A stretch of 31,535 bases of DNA from contig DGIK01000038.1 of NCBI GenBank assembly GCA_002393195.1, positions 2,494 through 34,028 of the forward strand, in the 5' to 3' direction. Below are positions 15,953-22,944 of the stretch, in pieces (the stretch's first letter is position 1; every line of letters begins with the position of its first letter). A program made the position numbers and the translations under genes. This stretch comes from Bacteroidales bacterium UBA3824 (GTDB lineage: Bacteria; Bacteroidota; Bacteroidia; Bacteroidales; UBA3824). Under the pieces are notes generated by a model. It saw only the letters and a list, made by a program, of their open reading frames with translations. It ran no database searches and had not been told where the DNA came from.

Positions 15953-17290
15953 CTAATTGAACACGTGCCGTATCAAGTCGTTGCCTATTGCAAAAGCCAT
16001 CAGAGCAAGCAAGATAATCATACCGACCATTTGGGCGCGTTCGAGGAATTTTTCGCTCGGTTTCTTGCCTGTAACAATCTCCACAAGGGTAAACAGTGCG
16101 TGTCCGCCGTCCAATGCGGGTATCGGCAATACGTTCATCACTGCAAGAATAATCGAGAAAAACGCTGTCAAATTCCAGAATGCGTGCCAATCCCAATAGC
16201 CCGGGAAAATCTTGGTCATAGTAATGAAACTGCCCACAGACTTGTATGCCTTGGTCTCGGGGTTGAATATCAACTTAAACTGTTTCAAATATTCCGAAAT
16301 CTTACCCACGCCTCGCGAAATGCCCACGGGAAACGACTCAAAGAATCCGTATTCAATTTTGGTAGGCTCCAAAAATGCCGTGTAAGGCTTCACATACACG
16401 CCGAGCAATCCGTCTTCGGGAATAGTGAGCGACACCGAATCCACTTGACCGCCACGCATAAATGTAATTGTAGCCGGCTTGCCCTTGTTGGCGGCGAGTT
16501 GACGGCGCACATCGGAATAGAACGGACTTGGCATTCCATTGAATGTAAGCAATGAGTCGCCTTCCATCAATCCAGCCTTCTTGCCCGCGCTCTCCGCGCC
16601 TTCGGGGAATCCGCCAACCACAAACGGGAACCTCGGCGAAATGATGTCGCGGGAGGCGTTGCTGTCGTCGAGAAGCATAGCAACCATCTCGTTGGTGAAG
16701 GTGATTGTGGTGTCCTTGCCGTTGCGGGTGAGGGTAACGGTCTTGGGGTCGTCGAGCAAAATGTCAACAAAAATCTTGTGGAAATTGTCGGCGGGCTTGC
16801 CATTGACGCTCTTAATCATATCGCCCTCTCGGAATCCGAAGTTGTAACCCACAGAATCCACGGAGATGCCGTATTTGAGGTTGTTGACCGACATATAAGA
16901 ATCGCCCCAATAGAAAGCCACCATCGCGTAGATAATCATTGCGAGTATTGCATTGACGATGACGCCGGCAAGCATTATAATAAGGCGTTGCCAGGCGGGT
17001 TTGGAGCGGAACTCCCACGGTTCGGGGTCGTGTTTGAGGTCGTCGGCGTTGGTGGTCTCGTCTATCATACCGGCAATGCTCACATAGCCGCCGAGCGGAA
17101 TCCAACCGATGCCGTATTCAGTCTCGCCGTGCTTGTGCTTGAAGAGGCTGAACCACGGATTGAAAAACAGGTAGAATTTTTCGACCCTGCACTTGAAAAT
17201 TTTTGCGGTGATGAAGTGTCCAAACTCGTGAAAAATAATCAAGAGGCTCAGACTCACCAGCAACTGCGCTATTTTAACAGCGATTTCCAT
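15953..17290 (-). CDS. rseP: Intramembrane zinc metalloprotease RseP (site-2 protease)
   Basis: 445 residues. It cuts membrane-embedded substrates such as anti-sigma factors and signal-peptide remnants. The first helix holds the catalytic IIFHEFGHFITAKIF (H21, E22, H25). The third zinc ligand is D394 in ALDGGHALF near the C-terminal helices. Between them are a second helix (about 103-130) and two PDZ-like segments (GYNFGFREGDMIKSVNGKPA; AGKKAGLMEGDSLLTFNG). Length and order match the family. It is often next to dxr, which is not seen here. It has its own strong promoter, divergent from the metallopeptidase gene. Confidence 0.95.
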   Translation of the reverse strand: MEIAVKIAQLLVSLSLLIIFHEFGHFITAKIFKCRVEKFYLFFNPWFSLFKHKHGETEYGIGWIPLGGYVSIAGMIDETTNADDLKHDPEPWEFRSKPAWQRLIIMLAGVIVNAILAMIIYAMVAFYWGDSYMSVNNLKYGISVDSVGYNFGFREGDMIKSVNGKPADNFHKIFVDILLDDPKTVTLTRNGKDTTITFTNEMVAMLLDDSNASRDIISPRFPFVVGGFPEGAESAGKKAGLMEGDSLLTFNGMPSPFYSDVRRQLAANKGKPATITFMRGGQVDSVSLTIPEDGLLGVYVKPYTAFLEPTKIEYGFFESFPVGISRGVGKISEYLKQFKLIFNPETKAYKSVGSFITMTKIFPGYWDWHAFWNLTAFFSIILAVMNVLPIPALDGGHALFTLVEIVTGKKPSEKFLERAQMVGMIILLALMAFAIGNDLIRHVFN

Positions 17291-17338
17291 TTCTTTTGCT
17301 TATAATTGTTAATGCGTTTATAATCTATTTTGAGTTTG

Positions 17339-17368
17339 CAAAGGTACAAAGAATTTTTGAATTTACAG
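17339..17368 (-). promoter_or_regulatory. rseP promoter
   Basis: Minus strand: TACCTTTG followed by C (complement of 17339-17346), with CTG (complement of 17366-17368) at the 19-bp position in place of TTG. The ATG is 49 bp downstream. Confidence 0.65.
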
Positions 17369-17406
17369 CACTTTTTTCTAATTTGAGGATTTGGGATTTT
17401 TTAGGA

Positions 17407-17436
17407 TTGCAATTAATGAAAAAATGATTATCTTTG
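17407..17436 (+). promoter_or_regulatory. Promoter of the metallopeptidase-acylphosphatase pair; decides the start
   Basis: TTG at 17407-17409, 19 bp, TATCTTTG at 17429-17436. Transcription should begin near 17443, which rules out the upstream ATGs at 17391 and 17424 and leaves 17457. Confidence 0.75.
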
Positions 17437-17456
17437 TGTCTCCAAAAACAACAGCA

Positions 17457-18062
17457 ATGCCAACCCAACTCAAAAGATACATACTGACCCACGAAGGTCT
17501 CAATATCAGCGTGAAAGAGTACCGGGCGTCGCGGAGTTTGAAGTTGATAGTACACACCGATTGCACAATCACACTCACCTGTCCGCCGCGCACCGCCAAG
17601 ATTCGCGCCGCCAACTACATCTTGCGCAATGTGGATTGGATACGGCAGGCTGTGGAACGATTTCGCACACGCCCGCCCAAATCTGCATCCAACGACATCT
17701 CCGTGTCGCCGGCGCAAGTGAAAGGCCTGCGCGAAAGGGCGGCAAAATATATTCCGCAAAGATTGCAACATTTGGCGGCTCTGAATGGTCTGCATTTTGA
17801 GGGGTTAACGATAACAACCACCACCTCCAAGTGGGGCAGTTGCAGCTCGCTCGGGCACATACGCATATCGTGTTTTGTGATGATATTGACGGAGGAACTC
17901 ATCGACCTTGTGCTCCTGCACGAACTCGCGCACACGGTACAAATGAACCATTCGCCAAAATTTCACGCAACGCTAAACGCCTTGTTGCCAATGCACAACG
18001 AGAAGGCACTTAACAAGAAACTTAAACAATATCACATAACAAAAATTAGACAAGATGATTAA
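17457..18062 (+). CDS. YgjP/WLM-type M48-like metallopeptidase (DUF45)
   Basis: 201 residues from the ATG at 17457, chosen because the promoter box ends at 17436. Zinc-binding motif HELAH (H155, E156, H159) lies in LVLLHELAHTVQMNHSPKFH, where the later H165/H170 region is typical of the YgjP/WLM group. SKWGSCSS (125-132) is the family's conserved segment. No signal peptide or membrane helix is seen, so it is cytoplasmic. Substrates of YgjP-like proteins are poorly known. It overlaps the acylphosphatase gene by 8 bp, so the two are coupled. Confidence 0.88.
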   Translation: MPTQLKRYILTHEGLNISVKEYRASRSLKLIVHTDCTITLTCPPRTAKIRAANYILRNVDWIRQAVERFRTRPPKSASNDISVSPAQVKGLRERAAKYIPQRLQHLAALNGLHFEGLTITTTTSKWGSCSSLGHIRISCFVMILTEELIDLVLLHELAHTVQMNHSPKFHATLNALLPMHNEKALNKKLKQYHITKIRQDD

Positions 18063-18324
18063 GGCAGTAACAATAAAAGTCAACGGACGGCTTCAAAACG
18101 TCGGCTACCGTCATTACGCACGTCTCGCCGCCTACGACTACGGCATAGTGGGCAAATTTGTCAACAACGACAACGGCTCGGTATATATCGAGGCACAGGG
18201 CGAGGAACAGGGCTTGCAGGACTTCATCGACTACTGCAAGAAGGGACCCGCGTGGGCGCGCATCGACAAAATCGAAATCGAAGCGGCAGAGGTCAACGAA
18301 GGACTTACCGCGTTCGATGCCTAA
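18055..18324 (+). CDS. acyP: Acylphosphatase
   Basis: 89 residues, the standard small acylphosphatase size. It hydrolyses acyl phosphates such as carbamoyl or acetyl phosphate. The phosphate-binding loop reads NGRLQNVGYRHYARL with the catalytic arginine in GYR. The catalytic asparagine lies in GKFVNNDNGSVYIEAQG. The consensus loop GxVQGVGYR is altered to GRLQNVGYR (N replacing G), a mild departure. It starts inside the end of the metallopeptidase gene and ends 3 bp from the convergent aldo/keto reductase, with no separate terminator visible. Confidence 0.92.
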   Translation: MIKAVTIKVNGRLQNVGYRHYARLAAYDYGIVGKFVNNDNGSVYIEAQGEEQGLQDFIDYCKKGPAWARIDKIEIEAAEVNEGLTAFDA

Positions 18325-18327
18325 TGA

Positions 18328-19275
18328 TTACGAATTTTTCCAACTAACCCTGAATTGCTCGCCGATAATCTCGCGAACCTTAGCCACAACTTCTTCATCG
18401 GGCGGAGTGGAGATGAAGTCGATGTTTTTCAACACGTTCTGCGGATTGGTGGTTGAGAACAGCGTTGACGTAATGCGCGGGTTGTGGAGGCTGTATTGCA
18501 TTGCGAGTTTTTCGATAGGATAACCAATTGAATCGCAATATTTTGCCGCCTTGGCGCAAGCATCGCGCAAAGCCTGTGGAGCGGGATGCCAATCGGGTGC
18601 GCCGCGCATTGTGAGCAATCCCATCGAGAGCGGACTTGCATTGATAACGCCCACGCCACGGCTCTCAAAAAAGTCGAGAAAGTCAACCAACTTGTCATCG
18701 CAAAGGCAGTAGTGGCAGAAGTTCAATACCGATTCCACTGTGCCTTTTGGCGTATGCTCCACCACCCAACGGAGGTTTTCGAGTTGGAGGTCGGTGATGC
18801 CCACGTGCCCAACAACGCCCTTTTCGCGGAGTTCTACGAGTGCGGGCAGAGTTTCGTCGCACACCTTTTGCAATCCGCCGGGCAGCGCAGCCTGAAATTC
18901 GATGTCGTGAACGTTGATGATGTCGATGTAGTCAACATTGAGGCGTTCCATACTCTCGTAAACGCTGTCGTGAGCGCGTTTGGCGGAATAGTCCCAAGAG
19001 TTGACACCGTCCTTGCCGTAGCGACCAACCTTTGTTGAGAGGATGAATTTGTCGCGGGGAATCTCCTTCAACGCCTTGCCAAGCACCATTTCGGCCTTCA
19101 AGTGTCCGTAATACGGCGACACGTCGATAAAGTTGATACCATTTTCCACAGCGGTATGCACCGCCCTGATTCCGTCCTCCTCTTTAAGCGAGTGGAAAAC
19201 CCCGCCGAGGCTCGACGCTCCAAAACCCAATGCAGAGAGTTTTAAGGATGTATTTCCAAGTGATCTAAGTTCCAT
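18328..19275 (-). CDS. Aldo/keto reductase
   Basis: 315-residue NAD(P)H-linked oxidoreductase with the (beta/alpha)8 aldo/keto reductase pattern. It starts MELRSLGNTSLKLSALGFGA. The catalytic tetrad can be read as D51 and Y56 (FIDVSPYYG), K82 (LSTKVG) and H123 (NVHD). GVGVINASPLSMGLL and the late LHNPRITSTLFST, which sits where cofactor phosphate is bound, follow the family. The general look is of the L-galactose/L-fucose dehydrogenase-like subgroup, but the substrate cannot be told from sequence. It begins 7 bp after the AlbA_2 ATPase stop and is probably read from that gene's promoter. Confidence 0.9.
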   Translation of the reverse strand: MELRSLGNTSLKLSALGFGASSLGGVFHSLKEEDGIRAVHTAVENGINFIDVSPYYGHLKAEMVLGKALKEIPRDKFILSTKVGRYGKDGVNSWDYSAKRAHDSVYESMERLNVDYIDIINVHDIEFQAALPGGLQKVCDETLPALVELREKGVVGHVGITDLQLENLRWVVEHTPKGTVESVLNFCHYCLCDDKLVDFLDFFESRGVGVINASPLSMGLLTMRGAPDWHPAPQALRDACAKAAKYCDSIGYPIEKLAMQYSLHNPRITSTLFSTTNPQNVLKNIDFISTPPDEEVVAKVREIIGEQFRVSWKNS

Positions 19276-19282
19276 ATTGTTA

Positions 19283-20800
19283 TTAATTGTTGTTGTTCTG
19301 TTTTATAATTTCCCAATGACCGCTTCGATTAGAACCAACGTGCTGTATGAGGCCTTTGTCTTTGAGTTTTGCAATATTCTGTTTAGTTTTTCTAATTGAA
19401 ATATGAAGAATATCCGCTAATTGTTGTATCGTAACAATTGCATTTTTCCCAATCTCATCAAGAATTACCTTTTGGTTTTCGGTGACCCTTTCTACGACCT
19501 CATTGGTGACCCCATTGGTGACCTTTTTGGTGACCCCATCAATGTTTTCAGTGACCTTTTTGGTGACCCCACTATCGTTTTCAGTGACCTTACCGTTATT
19601 TTTCTGGGAAATCTCTACGCGTTTCTCTACGACCCCATTTACATTTTCTACGTCCTCGCCATTGTTTTTTTCAATAGTTTCCGCCACCAAATCGGTATTG
19701 CGATAGATGGTAACGCGCACACCGCCGCAGAAATCTTCAAATTTTGGTTCTTTGAGACCCGCTGCGGTGAACTGAGTAACTATTTTTGAAATGCCGCGCC
19801 CCCAAGCCTCGATGAAACCTGCCTTATAAAATGCAAACGCAATGTTCTTGTTACGAGCACTGGAGGCGTGTGGCTCGTGGAGTTTGGCGATAGTGAGTTC
19901 TTCGGGCAGACGTCCGTAATTCCAAAGTTCAATGCGGTCGCGCCAAACTTTCATCTGAATAGCCACGCCCATATAGTCCTTATGGATAATCGAATTGAAA
20001 ATCGCCTCGCGGAATGCATCTTCGGGAATTTCGAGCGGTTCTATGCGCTGCAAACCCTCGTAATGTATCGGCGAAATCAAGTATTTGGCTTTGAGGATTT
20101 TAATCACGGTGTCGCACATTTTCAAAATGTTGCCTTCCACAAGGTCTTGAAAAATGAGGTCGGTGTCGTCCTTGCCAAAAAAACCGATTTTGAAATACAC
20201 ACCCGTAATAAAATCCTGAGGACACTTGCCAAACAAAAGGATTGCGGCGTTTTTGAGTTTGCCGTCAGAATCCATAAGGTGAAGATTTTTCAAAACATCT
20301 TCGGTGCTACTGTTGAGCGATTCTTCGGGAAGACGCTGTGCATCAACTGACTTGCGCAAAAAATAGTCTATGGCTTTTCGGTCGATGTCGTTGATGGTGG
20401 CCTGTTCGCAGATAATGTCGTCCCAAGTGCGACCAAGTTTTTTAAGCACAAACTGTTGCAAGGCAATGCCGTTCAACTCCTGTTTGGTGCTGCCCGAACG
20501 GTAATGGTAAACGCCTTTGAGCGAGATAGGTACATTGCTCGGTGCAACGTCTATCTCGATGTATTCTTTGCCGTCCTTGGTATGGACATTTACATCGGCT
20601 ACAATGCCCAACAGCGCGACGATTTTGTTTGGAATATCCTCCGAAAGGCGGTGTGCGTCCTTTACGCCACACACATTGCCGCCGTCGTCGATACCGATGT
20701 AGAGTTTGCCGCCCTGCGCATTTGCAAAGCCACAAATCCATTTCAAATACTCGTCGCGCCAAGTTTCCTTGTATTCGATGTTTTGGTTTTCTGCGTTCAT
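19283..20800 (-). CDS. AlbA_2/Schlafen-type ATP-binding protein with C-terminal winged helix
   Basis: 505 residues. N-terminal AlbA_2 domain (about 5-120): NIEYKETW, FANAQGGKLYIGIDDGGNV, HYRSGSTKQEL. The middle holds the divergent ATPase region (HATPase_c_4 type) with EAIFNSIIHKDYM and KAGFIEAWGRGISKI. A low-complexity linker repeats GVTKKVTEN-like units, and the last ~60 residues form a winged helix (TIQQLADILHISIRKTKQNI). Such proteins are abundant in Bacteroidota, often annotated as putative transcriptional regulators, and some belong to defence islands. A full promoter lies 21 bp upstream of the ATG. Confidence 0.88.
   Translation of the reverse strand: MNAENQNIEYKETWRDEYLKWICGFANAQGGKLYIGIDDGGNVCGVKDAHRLSEDIPNKIVALLGIVADVNVHTKDGKEYIEIDVAPSNVPISLKGVYHYRSGSTKQELNGIALQQFVLKKLGRTWDDIICEQATINDIDRKAIDYFLRKSVDAQRLPEESLNSSTEDVLKNLHLMDSDGKLKNAAILLFGKCPQDFITGVYFKIGFFGKDDTDLIFQDLVEGNILKMCDTVIKILKAKYLISPIHYEGLQRIEPLEIPEDAFREAIFNSIIHKDYMGVAIQMKVWRDRIELWNYGRLPEELTIAKLHEPHASSARNKNIAFAFYKAGFIEAWGRGISKIVTQFTAAGLKEPKFEDFCGGVRVTIYRNTDLVAETIEKNNGEDVENVNGVVEKRVEISQKNNGKVTENDSGVTKKVTENIDGVTKKVTNGVTNEVVERVTENQKVILDEIGKNAIVTIQQLADILHISIRKTKQNIAKLKDKGLIQHVGSNRSGHWEIIKQNNNN
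19486..19595 (-). repeat. Imprecise tandem repeats coding the VT-rich linker
   Basis: The + strand shows repeated GGTGACC blocks, each followed by CCAT or TTTTTGG. On the coding strand they encode the units SGVTKKVTEN, IDGVTKKVTN and GVTNEVVERVTEN of the AlbA_2 protein linker. Such repeats readily change copy number. Confidence 0.7.
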
Positions 20801-20820
20801 AATCGACGTTTTGTTTGCGA

Positions 20821-20850
20821 CAAATGTAATAAAAGATTTTGTGATGGCAA
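20821..20850 (-). promoter_or_regulatory. Promoter of AlbA_2 ATPase-aldo/keto reductase
   Basis: Minus strand: TTG (complement of 20848-20850), 19 bp, TACATTTG (complement of 20821-20828). A second -7-like TATCTTTG (complement of 20848-20855) overlaps the TTG, so there may be two start points. Confidence 0.75.
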
Positions 20851-20985
20851 AGATATTTTGGTGACAGATATTCCATTTTGGAATAAATGGCAGTTGTCAA
20901 GGATTATTTAATGACTTAATCAGTTGATTATTAATAAATTATCAACACAACGCAAACATTTTCTAAAAAAAGTGGCTGAATAATT

Positions 20986-21015
20986 TTGCAGCAATTTCAA
21001 AAATACATACATTTG
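20986..21015 (+). promoter_or_regulatory. Promoter of the TIR-domain membrane protein
   Basis: TTG at 20986-20988, 19 bp, TACATTTG at 21008-21015. It implies a ~190-nt leader before the ATG at 21214. In that leader AACTGAC (21055-21061) can pair with GTCAGTT (21094-21100), followed shortly by a run of six T, which might act as an attenuator. The rest of 20856-21213 shows nothing else I can name. Confidence 0.75.
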
Positions 21016-21213
21016 AAGCGACAAAAACATAAAATTGAAAGAGCGTTTGCCCAAAACTGACTAACTGAAATCTCCCTAATTAAGTAAGTATCCGTCAGTT
21101 CAGGCTTGTTTTTTAGTGGTGGATATTGGCTTTTGGGAAACCTATGTTTACTATTAAAAACAGTCTGCGTCTTTCTTTTTTGTCGTATGTTAAATCAATT
21201 CATAATAATAACT

Positions 21214-22614
21214 ATGGAAAAAACAACTGTTAAGGTCGATACAACCAACAACAATATTATTTTTCCCTCTACCTATACGCATAAGAATATATATATTAGT
21301 TGTGCTGTTAGGTCCGAAATTGGGAAAAAAATGCGTGACGAACTTCTTAAAGATGGATTCAATGTTTTAGATCGTCGAAGTTCTGTAAAGATAGGCGACA
21401 ATCTTCTATCGAATATAGATTTGTGCTCCGATTTTATTTTGATAATTGATCACGATTATATATTTAATCAAGAGTATGATACTATATTAATTGACGAAAA
21501 AATGAAAGATGAATTTCATTATGCCTTTGAACAACAAAAACATATCATACCCATTATAAAAAAAAGTTTATCAGATCTATCAAGAAGACGTTTTAATGAT
21601 GACAAGATGTCATCTTATCTACGTAGCACAATGTGTTTAACAATAAGCGATTCATTTACTGACGAGGATTATACTAAACTTAAAGAAGCCCTTGTAGTAA
21701 CAAGCATTTCAAAAGCACAAGCCGAACAAATAGAACGCAAAAAAGAACGAAAGAAAAGCATTGATGAAATTGTTAGTGGTCTCAAAACCGACAGGATTGA
21801 GCGTGAACATTCTCGTGTTCAATGGTGGTATTGGATGTGTAATGTACTTTTCGTTGGACTACTTACAGGATTTGGATTTTATATGTCTTGGAATCTGCAA
21901 ACCATTAGTTCGAAAACAGATGTGGAAGGTGTTTATTTTTTAAGAACAGACCAAGAGAAAATGGATTCCGTTAAAATTCAAATTAATAGTCTGAGAAAGA
22001 ACCAATTGCAACTGGACTCTCTCAAAAAAGGAATCACCAAACTATTTGTCCGTATGGATTATACCCCTACGCGAGCCATTTTAGACTCCACATTGTTTGA
22101 ACAAAAAGCAATTGATTCGTTATCGCAAATTATGTTCAATATCACTGATGATTATAGACCTGAACACAAAGGAAGTCCGTATGAAATATCAATTTCTGAA
22201 ATATTAATAAGGATTTTAATTAGTATGTCATTCCTATCTATGATATTCGTTCTTATGAATCAAGCCGCCCGTTCGAGGAAGAACTTAGTTCTTTTATCAA
22301 AAGAGATTCAGGAATACCAATACATCGGCGCTTTATTAAAAGGTAAAGTTGATATGTCAACCAATGAAGAGGAGACCAACAAATCAATAGATAAAACATT
22401 TGACGAAATGATAAAACTCCACCTTGATATTCAACGTCAACGTCTTGAAAAAGAAGACCACACCGAAGTTAAAGACATTACACCCGATATTCTTAACTTC
22501 TTCAAGGAAAACACCTCGACAATGATGGGCAATTTCAACGAAATGCAGAAGAATATTTTGGACTTGCACAAAACGATTGTGCAGACATTAAAGGATGATA
22601 AAGATAAGAAATAA
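21214..22614 (+). CDS. TIR-domain protein with two membrane helices and C-terminal coiled coil
   Basis: 466 residues from MEKTTVKVDT; an ATG at 21106 in the same frame would add 36 residues unlike a TIR start and is less likely. Residues 24-160 read as a TIR domain: KNIYISCAVRSEIGKKMRDEL, GFNVLDRRSSVKIGDNL, IDLCSDFILIIDHDYI, then DEFHYAFEQQKHIIPII, where E100 sits at the position of the NADase glutamate. A basic helical linker leads to a membrane helix at 204-226, a ~100-residue loop, a second helix at 327-349 and a charged coiled-coil tail (360-460). With TIR and tail both cytoplasmic, the loop would be extracytoplasmic. TIR NADases kill or arrest phage-infected cells in several defence systems. 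I do not know a named system with this exact layout. Visibly AT-rich, suggesting acquisition. Confidence 0.8.
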   Translation: MEKTTVKVDTTNNNIIFPSTYTHKNIYISCAVRSEIGKKMRDELLKDGFNVLDRRSSVKIGDNLLSNIDLCSDFILIIDHDYIFNQEYDTILIDEKMKDEFHYAFEQQKHIIPIIKKSLSDLSRRRFNDDKMSSYLRSTMCLTISDSFTDEDYTKLKEALVVTSISKAQAEQIERKKERKKSIDEIVSGLKTDRIEREHSRVQWWYWMCNVLFVGLLTGFGFYMSWNLQTISSKTDVEGVYFLRTDQEKMDSVKIQINSLRKNQLQLDSLKKGITKLFVRMDYTPTRAILDSTLFEQKAIDSLSQIMFNITDDYRPEHKGSPYEISISEILIRILISMSFLSMIFVLMNQAARSRKNLVLLSKEIQEYQYIGALLKGKVDMSTNEEETNKSIDKTFDEMIKLHLDIQRQRLEKEDHTEVKDITPDILNFFKENTSTMMGNFNEMQKNILDLHKTIVQTLKDDKDKK

Positions 22615-22633
22615 TATCTAAGGGAAAGTATCG

Positions 22634-22660
22634 GGGAAGTTTACTGCCCAAAAACTTCCC
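22634..22660 (+). terminator. Hairpin after the TIR gene
   Basis: GGGAAGTTT (22634-22642) and AAACTTCCC (22652-22660) form a perfect 9-bp stem with a 9-nt loop, 20 bp after the TIR stop. No T run follows, so termination is only suggested. Confidence 0.4.
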
Positions 22661-22677
22661 AAAAACCAACCACTAAC

Positions 22678-22716
22678 AACTTTTCTATCAACCTTTCTGT
22701 CAACTTTTCTATCAAC
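22678..22716. repeat. 12-bp tandem repeat, about 3.25 copies
   Basis: Units AACTTTTCTATC, AACCTTTCTGTC and AACTTTTCTATC, then AAC. It lies in the 330-bp gap between the TIR gene and the AAA/PD-(D/E)XK gene; no coding role seen. Confidence 0.7.
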
Positions 22717-22737
22717 CCACGGCTTTAATAGTTGATT

Positions 22738-22797
22738 AAAAAAAGTATTGTCCAAACTTGATGTCGCAAATTGCAATTTCAAGTTTAGACAACACTT
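22738..22797 (-). terminator. Minus-strand terminator for the AAA/PD-(D/E)XK gene
   Basis: Arms TTGTCCAAACTTGA (22748-22761) and TCAAGTTTAGACAA (22779-22792) pair with one mismatch and extend outward to 22743-22797. The inner part forms GCAA-A-TTGC. On the minus strand the stem is followed by seven T (22738-22744). A second dyad with the same GCAAnTTGC core lies at 22821-22843. Confidence 0.7.
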
Positions 22798-22853
22798 GTC
22801 TGAAAATCAATAGTATGCAGTGATGCCGCAATTTGCAACATCACCCAAAAATC

Positions 22854-22943
22854 TTATTCCCACTCCACCAAAATCCTGAACACTTTGCCAGGAGCCTCGC
22901 TCCACGTTTTCAACGCTTCGGCGGATTGATTAGGCTCGATGAT
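22854..22943 (-). pseudogene. Fragment: 3' end of a dehydrogenase gene (second copy)
   Basis: This 90-bp piece, read on the minus strand, encodes EIIEPNQSAEALKTWSEAP followed by GKVFRILVEWE and a stop. It matches the last ~29 codons of the zinc dehydrogenase at 24580-25572 with only conservative changes; I count about 11 differing bases. It begins at the stop codon of the AAA/PD-(D/E)XK gene, so that gene is bracketed by two direct copies of the same gene end. It has no start of its own and is a relic of recombination or insertion. Confidence 0.85.
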
Positions 22944-22944
22944 T

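Noticed and set aside
20923..20946. GTTGAT...ATCAAC inverted repeat upstream of the TIR promoter
   Set aside because: Only 6-bp arms in AT-rich sequence; expected by chance.
21106..21213. Longer start for the TIR protein, adding a hydrophobic N-terminus
   Set aside because: The extra 36 residues look like translated leader, and MEKTT at 21214 leads directly into a TIR domain; not fully excluded because the hydrophobic stretch could mimic a signal anchor.
20986..21213. Retron-type or other effector-linked non-coding RNA in the TIR leader
   Set aside because: No reverse transcriptase in the window and no retron-like paired a1/a2 arms seen.
22678..22716. CRISPR-like array in the 12-bp repeats
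   Set aside because: Units are 12 bp, contiguous and without spacers; no cas gene nearby.
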